Assembly (NCBI GenBank): GCA_013368445.1
Contig: JAACJO010000019.1
Span: 372,001 to 436,000, forward strand
Reading direction: 5' to 3'
DNA from: Leucocoprinus leucothites
Lineage: Eukaryota > Basidiomycota > Agaricomycetes > Agaricales > Agaricaceae
DNA length: 64,000 nt
Both the position numbers and the translations under genes were made by a program. Under the pieces are notes generated by a model that saw only the letters and a list, made by a program, of their open reading frames with translations, was not told the origin of the DNA and did not search any database. The first letter of the stretch is position 1. Every line of letters begins with the position of its first letter. Of this stretch, positions 11,201 through 22,085 are shown one piece after another.

Positions 11201-11942
11201 CCAACAGAGTAATTGGTCCGACCTATTACCTATAGCTGAGTTCGCTTTCAATAATTCTCCTTCCGCTACCACTGGTATCTCTCCGTTCTTCGCTAATAAA
11301 GGTTACCACCCTAATATCACAGTTCACCCTGAGAGGGATCTTGCATCAGCTCGTGCCCGCGACTTCGCTGTGGATTTAGACGAACTACATTCGACTCTCA
11401 AGTCGGAAATCGCTCATGCCCAGCGTCACTATCAGGCCAATGCTGATGATCGCCGTCTTGTTGCACCTGCATTTAAGATTGGTGATAAGGTCTTTGTCAA
11501 AGCGCAGTACTTCCGCACGACGAGACCTTCGAAGAAACTCTCCGAAAAATACCTTGGACCCTACGAAATTATTTCCCAACCAGGTTCACATTCTTTTACT
11601 CTTCGACTTCCTGACTCTATGCGCGCTGTTCATCCTGTATTCCATGTTTCCATGCTCGAACCTTTCACCCCTAGCTCCATTCCAAATCGCGTCGCATCAC
11701 CACCATCTGCAGTGGAGGTTGATGGAGAACCAGAATACGAAGTTGATCGCATCGTTGATTCAAAGATCGATCGACGTCGACGCGCTTGTAAACTCCTTTA
11801 CAAAGTAGTATGGCTTGGTTACGAAGATACGGACGAAGCAGAGTCGTGGTTACCTGCGACAGAGCTCGAACATGCCATAGACCTAGTTTCCGACTTCCAC
11901 CGCATGTACCCTGATAAACCTGGACCTCTCTCTTCACTTTAA
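8232..11942 (+). CDS. pol: Gypsy-1 Pol: protease, RT, RNase H, integrase, chromodomain
   Basis: The frame is open from 8232, overlapping the gag stop by -1, and has no ATG near its start, so it is probably made as Gag-Pol. Counting from the codon at 8370: protease ALVDSGSTH near 18; reverse transcriptase with YLDD at 386; RNase H with VETDASDYAL and a conserved KELLAI segment; integrase with an HHCC zinc region (GHFG...CKGCVTC) and catalytic Asp 832, Asp 892 and Glu 928 (DD35E). A chromodomain follows at about 1123-1175 (YEVDRIVDSKID... LYKVVWLGYEDTDEAESWLP). A C-terminal chromodomain defines chromoviruses and can steer integration toward marked chromatin. No lesion seen. Confidence 0.95.
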   Translation, partial: EKIASDPQNSAQAEDRVELSCASESIRLNASALSDPNSLHISLTSSLLLDKSSSLPISLTALVDSGSTHCFIDNSLIRKYRVPTIPIPPVELRLFDGSSNSFISETAKIPISFPTGECINLDFYVTRLDPSCSVVLGHNWLARYNPLIDWVSGQIAFRSTLQSDLATPSVCAPISAESPAPDTISPVPDSSTSRPDVRLIGAAAFARVCRQPGSMRFGLDLRRSSVAGAASSSSQDPINLSNVPSEYHEFADVFSKSHADSLPPHRPYDLRINLEEGTSPPVGTIYSLSQVELAALREFIDENLSIGFIRPSNSPHGAPVLFVKKKDGSLRLCVDFRGLNRITRKDRYPLPLISDLLDSPRKAGIYTKIDLRHAYHLVRIAEGDEWKTAFRTRYGSFEWLVMPFGLTNAPAAFQRFMNDIFQDLLDTCVTVYLDDILIYSEDINSHRKHVREVLKRLRQNGLYARADKCEFHTDTVEYLGYILSPDGLKMSEEKVKTIQDWPEPKKVKDIQSFLGFANFYRRFIYGYSDIVVPLTRLTRKHIQWNFDEKARKAFNSLKEAFMRAPVLTHWIPDTQIIVETDASDYALAAILSIIAPDGDIHPIAFHSRTFSTSELNYDTHDKELLAIFEAFRIWRHYLEGAALPIDVVTDHRNLEYFSTTKILTRRQARWSEFLSQFNLVIRFRPGKLGTKPDALTRRWDVYPKGGNNGYATVNPHNFRPVFTNEQLSTSIRASYLYTPALRAGLIMDISQLRTDILSAISTDDSVSDHFAHPEGRWSKDSEGFLLLDGRIYVPDTNDLRLRILQYYHDHALAGHFGQNKTLELVRREYTWPNIRDFVKDYCKGCVTCSRSKARRHRPYGTLKQLPIPSRPWDSISMDFIEKLPKSSGFDSILVIVDRLTKQAIFIPTHDTITSTELAKLFVIHVFSKHGIPANVTSDRGSEFVSHFFRSLGEALDMKLHFTSGYHPEGDGQTERTNQTLEQYLRIYCNYQQSNWSDLLPIAEFAFNNSPSATTGISPFFANKGYHPNITVHPERDLASARARDFAVDLDELHSTLKSEIAHAQRHYQANADDRRLVAPAFKIGDKVFVKAQYFRTTRPSKKLSEKYLGPYEIISQPGSHSFTLRLPDSMRAVHPVFHVSMLEPFTPSSIPNRVASPPSAVEVDGEPEYEVDRIVDSKIDRRRRACKLLYKVVWLGYEDTDEAESWLPATELEHAIDLVSDFHRMYPDKPGPLSSL

Positions 11943-12240
11943 AACTACTCACTATCATTTTCAATCTTTTACAGACATTCTTTCGCATGTTTCTCGCAAC
12001 ATTCCTTTTCATTCCAAGTCGATATTCCAGTCCTTAACATCTCATTTTCGATTTCCTTTTCTTTCACACCATACTCACTTCATTCCATCAAGATAGCATT
12101 TATTACGAAACAAGAAAAACCAAAAGAAAAAACATTCGAGTAGTATACAATTATTCTTCACTAAAAGCAGAGACGACGACGACAGCGATCTTCATAGTCC
12201 TTTTCTTTATAGTCCTTGTCCTTTCTACTCCCTCCTTCCC
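11943..12240 (+). other. Gypsy-1 spacer between pol and the antisense gene
   Basis: 298 bases, A/T-rich with runs of TTTC. No coding signal on either strand. It probably holds the 3' ends of the two convergent transcription units. Confidence 0.5.
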
Positions 12241-13445
12241 TCATTTCCGATACCCACGTCCCGCACCATCCTTCAATCCCTGCGCCATCGCTAGCTTCGC
12301 CTCCTCGATCGCCACGAGCCTCTCAAGTGTCCTTCCATGTGCCTGTAACACCCTCGTAGTCTCCCTCGATGCCGACACCTGCTCATCCAACGCGCTAACC
12401 TGCTGTTGCAACATAACCCGATTCTGAAGTTGCGCCTGCGTATTTTCCCTCGTCGTGATCTCCAGATTGTCCACTGCTGATGATAATCGTGCGACTTCTC
12501 GCGAAAGATTTGGGGAATGACCGGGAGCCCGCGATAGTTGGGGCGGAAGGGGCTGAGGAGACTTCATCGCGATTTTAGTAACGTTGCATTACATATCTGC
12601 GAACGGACTTACCACCATCCTAGTGTCCTGTTCAGCGACGATCGCGGGTGACCTAATCTCTATCGCTCCAAATGTATCATCGTCCACAGCGGGCGGGATT
12701 TCAGTCAGATTCCACTGCGAAGAGGACGACGGTTGAGTGGACGGAGGTGGTGCGAAACTCGATCCCCAATCACCGGAGCTCGATAGCGACGGTTGACTCA
12801 TGGGAGGCGCTGTTATTTTTCGTTTTTTTGATGCTGTCGTTCTGATCGGCGACAAGCTCACTCCTTGACTAGAGGCCTCCTTCTTCGGATCATCCTGCGG
12901 ATCGTAACACCCCTTCTTTGCTTGCGCACAATACGTACATTTCCCTAATCCACACTGCGACTTACACTCCCGCTGCCCAGCGACGCATTGCGAACACGTC
13001 ACGTAACTCTTTCGGTAAGGTAGCCCATCGGTCGGGTTCTGCTGACGGGCACCGTTCTTCTTCAAGCGAAGCTTGACGAAGCCCTACTCGACGTCGCGAT
13101 AGGAACGGATACATGATCCATTACTTCGCGCGTTCCCGACGTTGATGCCCTCGTTGGTGCTCTCCCCTTACCCTTCGACGATATCTGCGACTCTTCCTCT
13201 TCATCATCATCGTCATCATCGCTTCGGACTATCTGTCGCGATCTAGTGGTCCTTCGTGTCGCAGTAGAAGCTGGATTCGTTGTCGCACTGTTGCTGGGTT
13301 GACTCATCGTCATTCCCGACACCGCAGCCATCGCTGGCCGTACATTCGCTCCCTGTTCGGTGTTCCGACGTTGAATCTCGGCCATGAGTTCGTCATTGGT
13401 CATTGCGCTTAGGTCGGAGGTTTTCTTCGAGGAGCGGGGAGCCAT
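12241..13445 (-). CDS. Gypsy-1 antisense spliced gene: Zn(II)2Cys6-like, coiled-coil protein
   Basis: Three exons on the strand opposite gag-pol: 13445-13125, 13071-12613 and 12561-12241, each a multiple of three. They are separated by GT-AG introns of 53 and 51 bases and give about 366 residues. The N-terminal part is Ser/Thr-rich with an acidic run (SDDDDDDEEEE). The middle has CSQC, C, CGLGKC, TYC, C, a C-X2-C-X6-C-X8-C-X2-C-X6-C pattern that fits a fungal Zn(II)2Cys6 cluster with one extra Cys in the loop. The C-terminal third is a predicted coiled coil (LSSAVDNLEITTRENTQAQL). It sits between pol and the 3' LTR. The intron 1 acceptor is inferred; an acceptor 11 bases upstream would also keep the frame. 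Function unknown; a DNA-binding regulator is an inference. Confidence 0.75.
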
Positions 13446-13511
13446 GGTGGTAGGAGGCAAGATGATCTTGATAAGGGATCAAGGATCAGTAAGTCCTCGA
13501 GGGCTCGGTCC

Positions 13512-13525
13512 TAAAGGGGGAATAC
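13512..13525 (+). other. Gypsy-1 polypurine tract
   Basis: AAAGGGGGAA followed by TAC directly before the 3' LTR. It would prime plus-strand synthesis. A matching tract (AGGGGGGAA, minus strand) lies next to the LTR at 49822-50150. Confidence 0.75.
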
Positions 13526-14071
13526 TGTCACGATCTGCGATCGCGACCTCTCCGATTTGATCTCCGACTATTTTTTCGACTTCCGATTCCCGCGATTTTT
13601 CATTATCTATCATTTCTATAAATATTTCGCAGCCTGTCTCCGCTCATCATTCTATCCTCCTTTCATTTGCGCTCATATTCGTTTCCGCCATTCCATTTAT
13701 GTTTATCGTTCTCCGTCGCGTCGCGTTTGTCGTTGTCTATTTACTTTTCGTTTATCTGTTTATTCGTTTATCGTCGCATTGTGAGCTTCGCGATATTTAC
13801 GTGTTATTTGTCCAATTTCGCGTTATCTTAAATATGTCGCTACTAGCTCATGTATTATTCATTCTGAATATCGACTAAGATTCCACTCTGAATTCTCTGT
13901 CCGTTATTCCTTCAGTGTCGAATTCCAATTCGCACTGCCTGTCATCTTCCTCGTAGACCAAATCGGTCGACGCGATATCAGAAGGGCGCAGCACATATGC
14001 TGAAGCCAACGACCGACCTCTCCGTAACTTTCACGCACTTAGTAAGCGCCGGTATTTCGCAAATCCTGACA
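13526..14071 (+). repeat. Gypsy-1 3' LTR
   Basis: 546 bases. It differs from the 5' LTR at four places seen by eye, each CG versus TG or CA. One of these changes creates an ATG that is absent from the 5' copy. Confidence 0.95.
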
Positions 14072-14790
14072 CTACACTTTGGAACACATCCACACTCCTC
14101 TGAGTCAAGCATAGCACTCAGCAACATTTTTGTGCCAAGCTTCTGCACAGCTACATGGGATACTTGAGTAGCCTGGTCTTGGATGGTTTGTTGTTACTTA
14201 CCCTCTTCTGCCTTTCTCCACTTCTCATTGTCCTCTGTTTTTCACTACCTTTCATACTCTTCGGCTTCCCTTGCATCTTCTGCCTGGTGTGAATTGCCTG
14301 TGTATGAGACATTTGTCATGTTTTGAATAAAGAAATCATGAGCACCCCGAAAATTATCTGTAGCATATGGAATGAGTTGTTCTTATTGATTGGGGCTTCA
14401 CAATCACTGATCACTGTATTGTCTTGCTGAAAGCAATAGGGCATTTGTATTGGTACTACCAATGGTTCACCCCGCATATTTGCTATCTGGTTCTCGAATG
14501 AGCCACAGCAGAGGATTAAATTATGGTGTGTGCTTGCCTGATTGATGGGGCATTGAACCTTGAGTAGCATTATAGTTTACACTCCAATCATAAGGAGAGA
14601 GGGCAAGAAGAGAAGTGTAAGACAAGGTTGCAACAGTTTTCTTCCTATCTGATATTGTTCAGTAGGCTTTTAGCAAGCCTGTACTCTGAAGTCCTGTGCT
14701 TGCCTTCATGCCAAGGGTGCAGAGTTTGAGGTTGATCAGTATGAGTTGAAGGATTGGTATTGCCATCCTATGCTACAGCTCCAATGGGTC

Positions 14791-15504
14791 TCTCAGCCAA
14801 GAGCATGATGGTAGAGAGATGAGGCAGAGTACCACAAGGCTGATAAGATTGTATATTGTGGGTGCATCTGCAGGCACTTATCAATCTGAAAGACACAGCT
14901 CACAAGGATGTCACAATATTGCTAGAGAGAAACAGAGGCAAAATCTCACTATGTGGTGAATAAAAACCATGCCTCTCCTCTGTAAATGTGTGAACAAGGA
15001 AGGTATCAGCATATATAACTGTGTAAGGCAAACTATGGTATTTTGAGCTAACAAAACACGAAGACAGACAATAGACCCATTGTGGACATGACAGTGGAGG
15101 AACAAGGGCATGACAAAGAGGTGGAATATGTCATGCTGATGCTGGTGCCAAGCTTGAATGCATACTGACTGATTGTGCATCTACTATCTTGCTGGATGAA
15201 GTAATGTCTAGACTGATGAAGCTATAGCTCAGGGCCTTGATATGCCAGTGCTGTTCCTTTAGCTTTCGGATGCAATATTCATAGGATGACATGAGGACCT
15301 TGGATCAGAACTTGTGTTTCCATACAGTAAAGGTATTGTCAGTAGTATCTATGAGCATTTATATCACCTTGATAAATATACATCAGCAAGTCAGATAAAG
15401 TGCAGTCAACAGCTTTGAGGCACATGACAATTAGAGTAGCTCAACCCCAACAAGGAGGAAATCCAGCATCCTCAGCTCCCAAGCAACCTTGACTGGCACC
15501 TGAC
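14791..15504. other. No supported gene
   Basis: CpG-poor sequence with only short unrelated frames. It may be the decayed outer flank of NLR-like fragment I. Confidence 0.4.
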
Positions 15505-15963
15505 ATGGTCAATGGCATTGAGCAGGCAGGCAAAGATACTATGGATGTTGATGCTAATGCACTGGAATGCATCAAACCAAACATGGCCCCTCAACTCCAG
15601 GAACCTCCTAGTTAACTTCTCACTAGCCCATCACATCTCCCTTCAATTCTTGTTCTCTCACCTTCAAACCCATTCCCTTCACCAGCATCTGTGGACCCCT
15701 CAGGGCCCATTTTGTCCTTTGTATCTTTTGTTACGGTTAGCAAAAATGGGGCAAAGACATTGTTAGATAGCCCAAGTTCAACTGTAGACACCAACATTGA
15801 GGAGGTACTGAGCAACCCTCTGCTACAGGTTGACAGGTTGACACAAATTTTTCCACAGCTTATAAAAACACTGGGAGGGTCCAAGAAGGTGCCAGTGGTA
15901 CCTTCTACAAAGCCTGTGGATGGTCCAATGATGATAAAAGGAAGCACAGGAGGGCAGGGGTAA
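15505..15963 (+). pseudogene. Unrecognised 153-codon frame with one nonsense codon
   Basis: ATG at 15505 to TAA at 15961-15963, broken once by TAA after QLQEPPS, where CAA is the likely ancestor. It is Pro/Ser/Thr-rich (PSNPFPSPASVDPSGP) with a short hydrophobic stretch, ILSFVSFVTV. No domain recognised. The single C-to-T type lesion in an otherwise open frame is the main reason to list it. Confidence 0.35.
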
Positions 15964-15969
15964 GATGGA

Positions 15970-17640
15970 CACAGTTTAGGGATGACAAGATATATGTGTA
16001 TAGTGTTTCTTTGTGTGGTATGAGCTTCTAGTCCCACATATAGGCTGTGTTGCTGGTACAAGGATTCCTTGGTGCATACATCCAACCTTTCTCATGAAAT
16101 CCCTCAGAATCAAATTCTTGTAGTCTTCAAGCAGCTTTGTCCTGACTACCTTCCCTCTTTTTACACAAATTGATGCACCTGCCATTTGACCATGGGTTAG
16201 AATTTGTAATGATACAGCAGGGATGACTGTGTGCTCTTGTTAGTTGGCTCCATCATCTACAGCAATAATGGGCTTCAAGATTTGAAGTCTCATGTATACA
16301 GTAATTAACTGTCATATAATGGCATGTACTGGCTCGAAAGCTTGCTTAATAGTTGGGAATGCTGGGCCCTGTTCTTCAAGTTCCAGGGCATTGGTGTTAG
16401 CAGGGAGTGCATCCTTGCTTTCAAACCAATGAGCCAGGGAGCTAGATGAACTAACTCGTAAATGTTATTTAGCCAATGTAACAATGGGAAGATTGCCTCC
16501 TTGCCATGGTAGGATTCACCTCCAAGGCAGTTTATTTGGGTTCTGCTGATGATTGATTCCATATTCTATGGGAATCCCAGGCAGTGGATCTTGACTTTGT
16601 TCTTGCAATTTGGGATAATTGTTGTATATTGTGCAGATGATGTCTATGGTATGAATAATAAGATTCTCAGTATCACCACTGCCTTGTGACAACCAGTCTG
16701 AACCTTCATTTATATGCTTGTCAGGATATCATTATATTATTCTAATGCTAGATGAATATGAGTGTTGAGAAATTATCATACAAAGGTCAGGGTTCTTGGC
16801 TAGTATCTATATTGATAGAGTGGCACAATGCTTCATCTCAATGAGATGAGATAACTTTATAGACTTTCAGCTCGAGAGATCATTGTAATCAATCAATCTA
16901 TTGCACTTGTCCTAAGCTCTTTCATTGGCCTCTTGAGTCACCCAACATCTCAAATCCCCCTGGATTTGTCTCCAGTGAGTCAGATCATTTGATTACTCAG
17001 CAGGAGTGAGTTGTTCAATTATACTCTTCAAAGACACCCCTGTGTTAGCTGTCCCTAGCAGCTTGTCAACAATACGTAGTGCTTCTCACTTAGTGTCACT
17101 TACTATGTGGTCAACACTTACACTGTGCACAATCAGATGTTGCCAGGCCCATCTTTGGAGCTCCCCCTCCCTCACATCACCAGATAGAGGGTCTATCTGC
17201 CACCAATTAGTTGTCACAAGAAACATGTGAACTGCTGCCAGATTGCCACATAGACTACCAAGCACCTGAAGAATATGTAAGGAGGAATCAATCATAGGAT
17301 AGTATGTGATGGGATGTGTGTAGATGATCCCACTAATCTTGATACTGTTTCTGTACCTGCAAAACAGCTATTAAAATTGCTTAAAAGTCATTTAAAATCA
17401 CTGCTTATGTCTTTTCTAGCCAATCATGGGCACATGAGAGGGCCTCCTTCTCCAAATTTGTGTCCAAACCCAGGTCTGGAGGTCTAATAAGTACTATTAT
17501 TTTACCATGTTTGTGATTCATGGTGCAAAAAGCCCGGAAAATGGTGCTGGGTTGGCCCAAGTGCCACAAGGTGTCAGCCACCACTAAGCCTCCATCTATG
17601 TCATAAGTAAACTGTATAAGAGTTTAAGCATTATTGTTTT
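15970..17640 (-). pseudogene. Unrecognised decayed minus-strand coding sequence
   Basis: Several protein-like minus-strand pieces in changing frames: AGASICVKRGKVVRTKLLED near 16150, GKEAIFPLLHWLNN near 16480, DPLSGDVREGELQRWAWQHL near 17170, and DLGLDTNLEKEALSCAHDWLE near 17430. Many stops lie between them. I do not recognise the family. It may be the 3' part of the NLR-like pseudogene that lies upstream on the same strand, or a separate gene. Confidence 0.35.
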
Positions 17641-19445
17641 GTTCAATGCCAATAATTTCACATACATCACACCTCCCAGATCATGTGAGACTGAAAAATG
17701 AAAGATGAGATCTGATATTACTGTTCTGGAGGTCAGAAATAACATACATAATAATGATATCATCTTCTGGCATCTGACACATGTTCTTGACATTCATGCT
17801 CAGTATAAGATGGAAAAAGGTTTGTGTGCAAGTCTGAAGTTGAAGATGGATTGAAAGAGAGTCAATGCATTGTGTGTTAGTGAGAAAAGGTTTAACATAA
17901 GTATAAGCAATCTCATCCCAGATGATCACTATCTCTTCCTTCTTCCCAGGCTTGTCTGAGTGTTTATGGTCAATAGAAGTGAGATCTTTGCATCCTATGA
18001 CAAAAAGTATCAGAATATATGCTATAGAGCAGGTCTGGAGGAGCTCACTGATGACATAAGCCACCAAATAAAATATGCAAATTCTTGCATCTCACCCTCC
18101 CTGTTATAAATGTTGACTTGATTGATGCCCACTGTGACTTGATTGCTCTAGATGCTGACACAGCCACCTGATCCAAAGCAGTTCTACTTGATTGGGAAGA
18201 ATACATTGGAAGGTTTGATATAGAAGAAGAGAGATTTGATGTCAATTGGGATAAGTATAATTGGATGGATGTCATTAGAAGGATCCGAAGGAATGGTTTT
18301 GCTGTTTGATAAGAATGGACTAACAGATTGATAAACAGACAATGATTGTTCTATGGACATTGCATTTGGGTTTGAACAATTGGATATCTAACTATGATAG
18401 CTGTTACATCAGTAGACAGAGTAGTATTTATCAGAATTGTGATTGTGATATCAGACTTGTAGTTGTAGTTTTGTAGTTTGATATTATTTCAGTTACTTAG
18501 TATATAAGGACCATATACTAGGAAGATTATATGCAAGTTTAATCTTTCCTTTGTTTCCCAGAATTACTTGTGTTTACTTGCCTTGCCTTGAATCCACTTG
18601 TGACAATTGTTGTTGTCTTGAACCTTGCACTACCCTTGACTTACCTTAAGTCATCTTGGCCCTCTCTTACTGGGCTTTTGAGAATACTCAAGCTCATTAA
18701 TTGAAGTAGGTTAAAGACCAGTTAGCTGCTGACTTATGTAACCCAATCACATGTTGTGACACATGATGTTACTAGGTGCTCTGACTGTAAATCTTAACAC
18801 TTCCACTTTGAGTAAGTAATGTTGAAATCAAAAATTTTCAATGTTTCCATCAATGTGGGTAGAGAGGCACAGGGCAATTGAGAAAAGGCTATCCAACAAG
18901 GGGTGAAAGAAAACTCACACACAGAATCAAGAGCAGTCTGGCTGTGAGGCAATGTTAGATCCCTAGGCCATGTGACTTCTGGTAATACCTGTTGCTCTAG
19001 GAAGGTGGTCAATGAATGAAGGTCACTATCACAACACATTGGAGTTATCTGAAGGCTCTTTAGAACAGTGGCTTAGCCATGCAAGACCTCAGGTCACAAT
19101 GCAAAGGTGAATTGCTCCCTTATCCAAAACATACTTTCCAGCACATGCTTTATCCCTCAGGTAATCAGTGAAAGATACATGGTGTATCCAAATGTGCCTG
19201 GTGCTAGCCTCGGAAGCAGAAGAAACAAGAACAACCAAGTGTAAGTGCCAAAGGGAATAATAAAAGGCAACCTGATCAAGGCCTAGAAAATTGGCATGAA
19301 CAAGAGTGGTGAGTCTCTTGTTGCCATACAAAATGAACAGCCCAAGGACACATTGAGTGGTAGGAAGTGCAGTCCTTGGGATGTCAGATAATACTTGGGT
19401 GTACAAGAGGTCAAGGGGATGAAGAGGGTTGAGCTTAGGGACCAT
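17640..19445 (-). pseudogene. NLR-like pseudogene II, downstream half
   Basis: Minus-strand remnants start LNPLHPLDLLYTQVLSDIP at about 19445 and continue LVHANFLGLDQVAFYYSL, FTDYLRDKACAGKY and LDKGAIHL. After a solo LTR comes MQEFAYFIWWLMSS at about 18090. This order is typical of the part after the NACHT domain in agaricomycete NLR-like proteins. Its upstream half appears to be 37485-39369, displaced by the hAT and Gypsy-2 insertions. Stops and frame changes make it dead. Confidence 0.6.
18102..18799 (+). mobile_element. Solo LTR, family B (copy 2)
   Basis: 698 bases from TGTTATAAAT to AATCTTAACA, with flanking CTCCC and CTTCC (4 of 5 match). It is inserted in NLR-like pseudogene II. Its internal 68-codon frame has one TGG-to-TGA stop. 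Confidence 0.88.
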
Positions 19446-22074
19446 CATGAATGTGTGACAACCAGCTATCTGCTGGTAACCACCTGTGACTCTTGGATTG
19501 GATTGGATTGGATGGGATATTGCCGGATGAGGATGGTACCCTGACCAGAACCGGTTTAAAAATAGACTTATATTCCTCATATGGAATGTTTTTATCTGCC
19601 AAACAAAGCCTCTGATGTGAATTGTCAGATAATACAACAAACCCTGGCTTCAAGCTTTCTGCCCCTTCCCACTGTCCCTAAGTTCATCCCCTGAGTCTCT
19701 CCCCTCAAGTTATACCTCCAAAAACTCGTGCTTCTTGTTCTAAGGGGACTTTTCCCTTCCATCCTTCCTTAAACCCTCCCTCTAGGGGTTCAGATGATAG
19801 CCAAAGCTCTACTCCCCACATTACTGAGCCAAGTACTCCAGTTGTTTCAAGTAATGAAGAGGATACTCCCAGGCTATCTATCCCTGTGCAATTCTCTCCA
19901 GTCAAATGATGTCAGAAGACTAAGGCTGCCAAGGAAATTACTGATAAATCTGACCGTGCTGTCTGGGACTTGCCAGATAATGAGATTATTGGTCTGTAAA
20001 TTAGTCAAAAAATTGAATATTGAGCTCATTACAATCTTAGAGGCTGCATTTTCTCATCTCAAGTCTCCAACATATCAGCACTTCAACATCTCACTTGATT
20101 GCATTTATGAAGATGATATACCACTTGAGCTTGTCTTTGTTTTCACATGCAAGACTGATCCTGCCTGACATCTACCCCATCACCATGGCTGCACAAAAAC
20201 TGGTTCTGGAACTGGTAATCTCAATAGTGATATCAAGGCCTGTGATACTCAGACTGGTGTTACTGGCAATACCTTGGAATCAGGCTACTCTGACTCTGAT
20301 GACTATGTTCCCTATTCCAAGGCTGCTCATCGTGCTGTCATTGCACTATGCTCTGCTGTAAACCAGCACCCATTTAATACTGTCAAGGATCCTTTTTACA
20401 AAATTGAAGTTAATATGTTGCAAAGAGGAACCACACTTCCACGTGCTAAGCAGGTTGGCTGTGACACTCAGTTACTATACCATGAGATGTCAGGGCTTGT
20501 CTGTACCAAACTCATGGTATGTCTATTCTTAGATTGATTTATATATCCTATGAACTTACTATGATTAGTCAACTACAAGTCCTATTCATCTAGTATTAGA
20601 TGGATGGACAGCCCCAATCGTAGCATCGTATCTTGGTTTAGTGATTATCTGGTATGAGCAGGATAAGATCTTTCGTACTGTTCTTGAGTTTATTAGGTGT
20701 GTTTTAATAATCTGCATATCTTGATACTTACATTATTAATTTGATAATAGACTCAAACAGAAGCATACAGGGCAATATATGGCAGAGGTAGTCTTTGATT
20801 GTCTCAAGTGCTGGGGATTGACCACAAAGGTGATTACAAATCAATACTATAATTTACTCAGACTATATACTAATCCAAATTTAGTTATTTTCAGTGTGGA
20901 TGGATAATGCTGCAAACTGTAATAAGCTTGTTGAACTTCTTCCATGGTATATTCCGACTTTTTGAGGACCACAAGCTCAGATGTGGTGTATGGCTCATAT
21001 TTTGAATTTGATTGCTAAGGTATAATATTTACATCAAACTGGAACATATATTATATTGACTATATTTAATTTAGATGTTTATGTCCTTCTTTTTCAAGAA
21101 AGGAAGGAAGAAGACTAATAATGCTGTACTTGCAAATGATATTCTAGTTTCAGCTGCTGATAGCTCATCTGAGGAGACTAATGAGGTAATTGAAGAAGAG
21201 AATGATATTGATGATACAGTACTGGATGAGGATGATGGACATGGTACATTCAATCAAGAGGCTGTAATGTCACTCTGAGATCCAACAGTTGACATTATGG
21301 CTGAAAAGGGAATCTTTGCAATATCAGCAGAGTTCTGTATGGCCCAGGAAATCATGCCTTGGGTATGTAATTAGCTAGTATATAACTGCCATTCTAATTA
21401 TAGTTTAGGTGTCTGGTCTTGCTTGTCATATTCATGACTCATCCAATCTCCATGACCAGTTTAATGAGCTTGTCAGCCAAAACAAGAATCTCAAGGGTGC
21501 TAAACATGCACTTGACTGTTGAGTTGCCACCTGTTGGAACTCTGATTTTCTTTGTCTTCAAGCACATGTCCATTTTCAGAAGAAGGTAGAGATCATGACA
21601 GGTGTTTCAGATTATGGCTTGACCCAGTATCGGTTATCACCTGAACAGTGGAAAATAGCCAATGACCTCCTCCCTGTTCTTGAGGTATATTTTTAAATTG
21701 ATACCAAGTATTAACTAACTGTAGTTTAGATTTTCAAGGAGGCCACCAATCTATTTTAAAAGGCAGAAGTTCCATTGGTCATTGATGTATTCCCCACACT
21801 ACTCAATATCCAGACATACCTTGGAAATGTATGTGAAGATGATGATGATGCACTGTCATCCGTTGTGACGCGAAAACCGAAAATAAACAAGAAATACTAA
21901 TATTTTCGCGATTTCACACTTAGTATTATAAAAGAATAATGCTATGCCTAAGAGCCCTATAGTGCGATAGCGGTGTAGCTACAAAGCTACTTACTAAGAA
22001 GTAATACGGTCAACCAATACAGCAGGCAAGACTGGTAATCTAGTACAGCTGTCCACTGTTGTGAACCGTTCCGG

Positions 22075-22085
22075 GGATTCGAACC
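22075..22085 (-). promoter_or_regulatory. Pol III B-box-like sequence in the Gypsy-2 LTR
   Basis: On the minus strand this reads GGTTCGAATCC, a perfect match to the tRNA B-box consensus, inside a tRNA-like stretch (22070-22135). No convincing A box or full cloverleaf was found. Confidence 0.35.

Larger units (their letters stand above)
6074..14071 (+). mobile_element. Gypsy-1: intact Ty3/Gypsy chromovirus (Tf1/sushi-like)
   Basis: 7998 bases with two 546-base LTRs (TGTCACGATC...AATCCTGACA) and an exact CTACA target duplication (6069-6073 and 14072-14076). Order: LTR, PBS, gag, pol (PR-RT-RH-IN-chromodomain), an antisense spliced gene, polypurine tract, LTR. I see no stop or frameshift in any gene. 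Between the LTRs I counted four differences, all CpG transitions. It is CpG-rich while its surroundings are CpG-poor, so it is young. It landed in NLR-like fragment I. Confidence 0.96.
5840..14790 (-). pseudogene. NLR-like (NACHT STAND NTPase) fragment I, split by Gypsy-1
   Basis: Minus-strand coding remnants at 14790-14077 and 6073-5840 become contiguous when Gypsy-1 and one CTACA repeat are removed. The upstream part matches the proline-rich N-terminal region of the second copy (37485-39369). The downstream part contains a P-loop, LLGPAGVGKSVVAQ, at about 5960-6000, followed by a decayed IPTL motif. Homology stops near 5840, before Walker B, so it was already truncated. Fungal NLR-like proteins are thought to act in non-self recognition; this copy is dead through stops and truncation. 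Confidence 0.7.

Noticed and set aside
6074..14071. High density of TTCGC/GCGAA in Gypsy-1
   Set aside because: Seemed frequent in LTR, gag and pol, but unlike the Gypsy-2 dyad it is a short single word that codon use and CpG richness could explain. I could not count it against a proper background.
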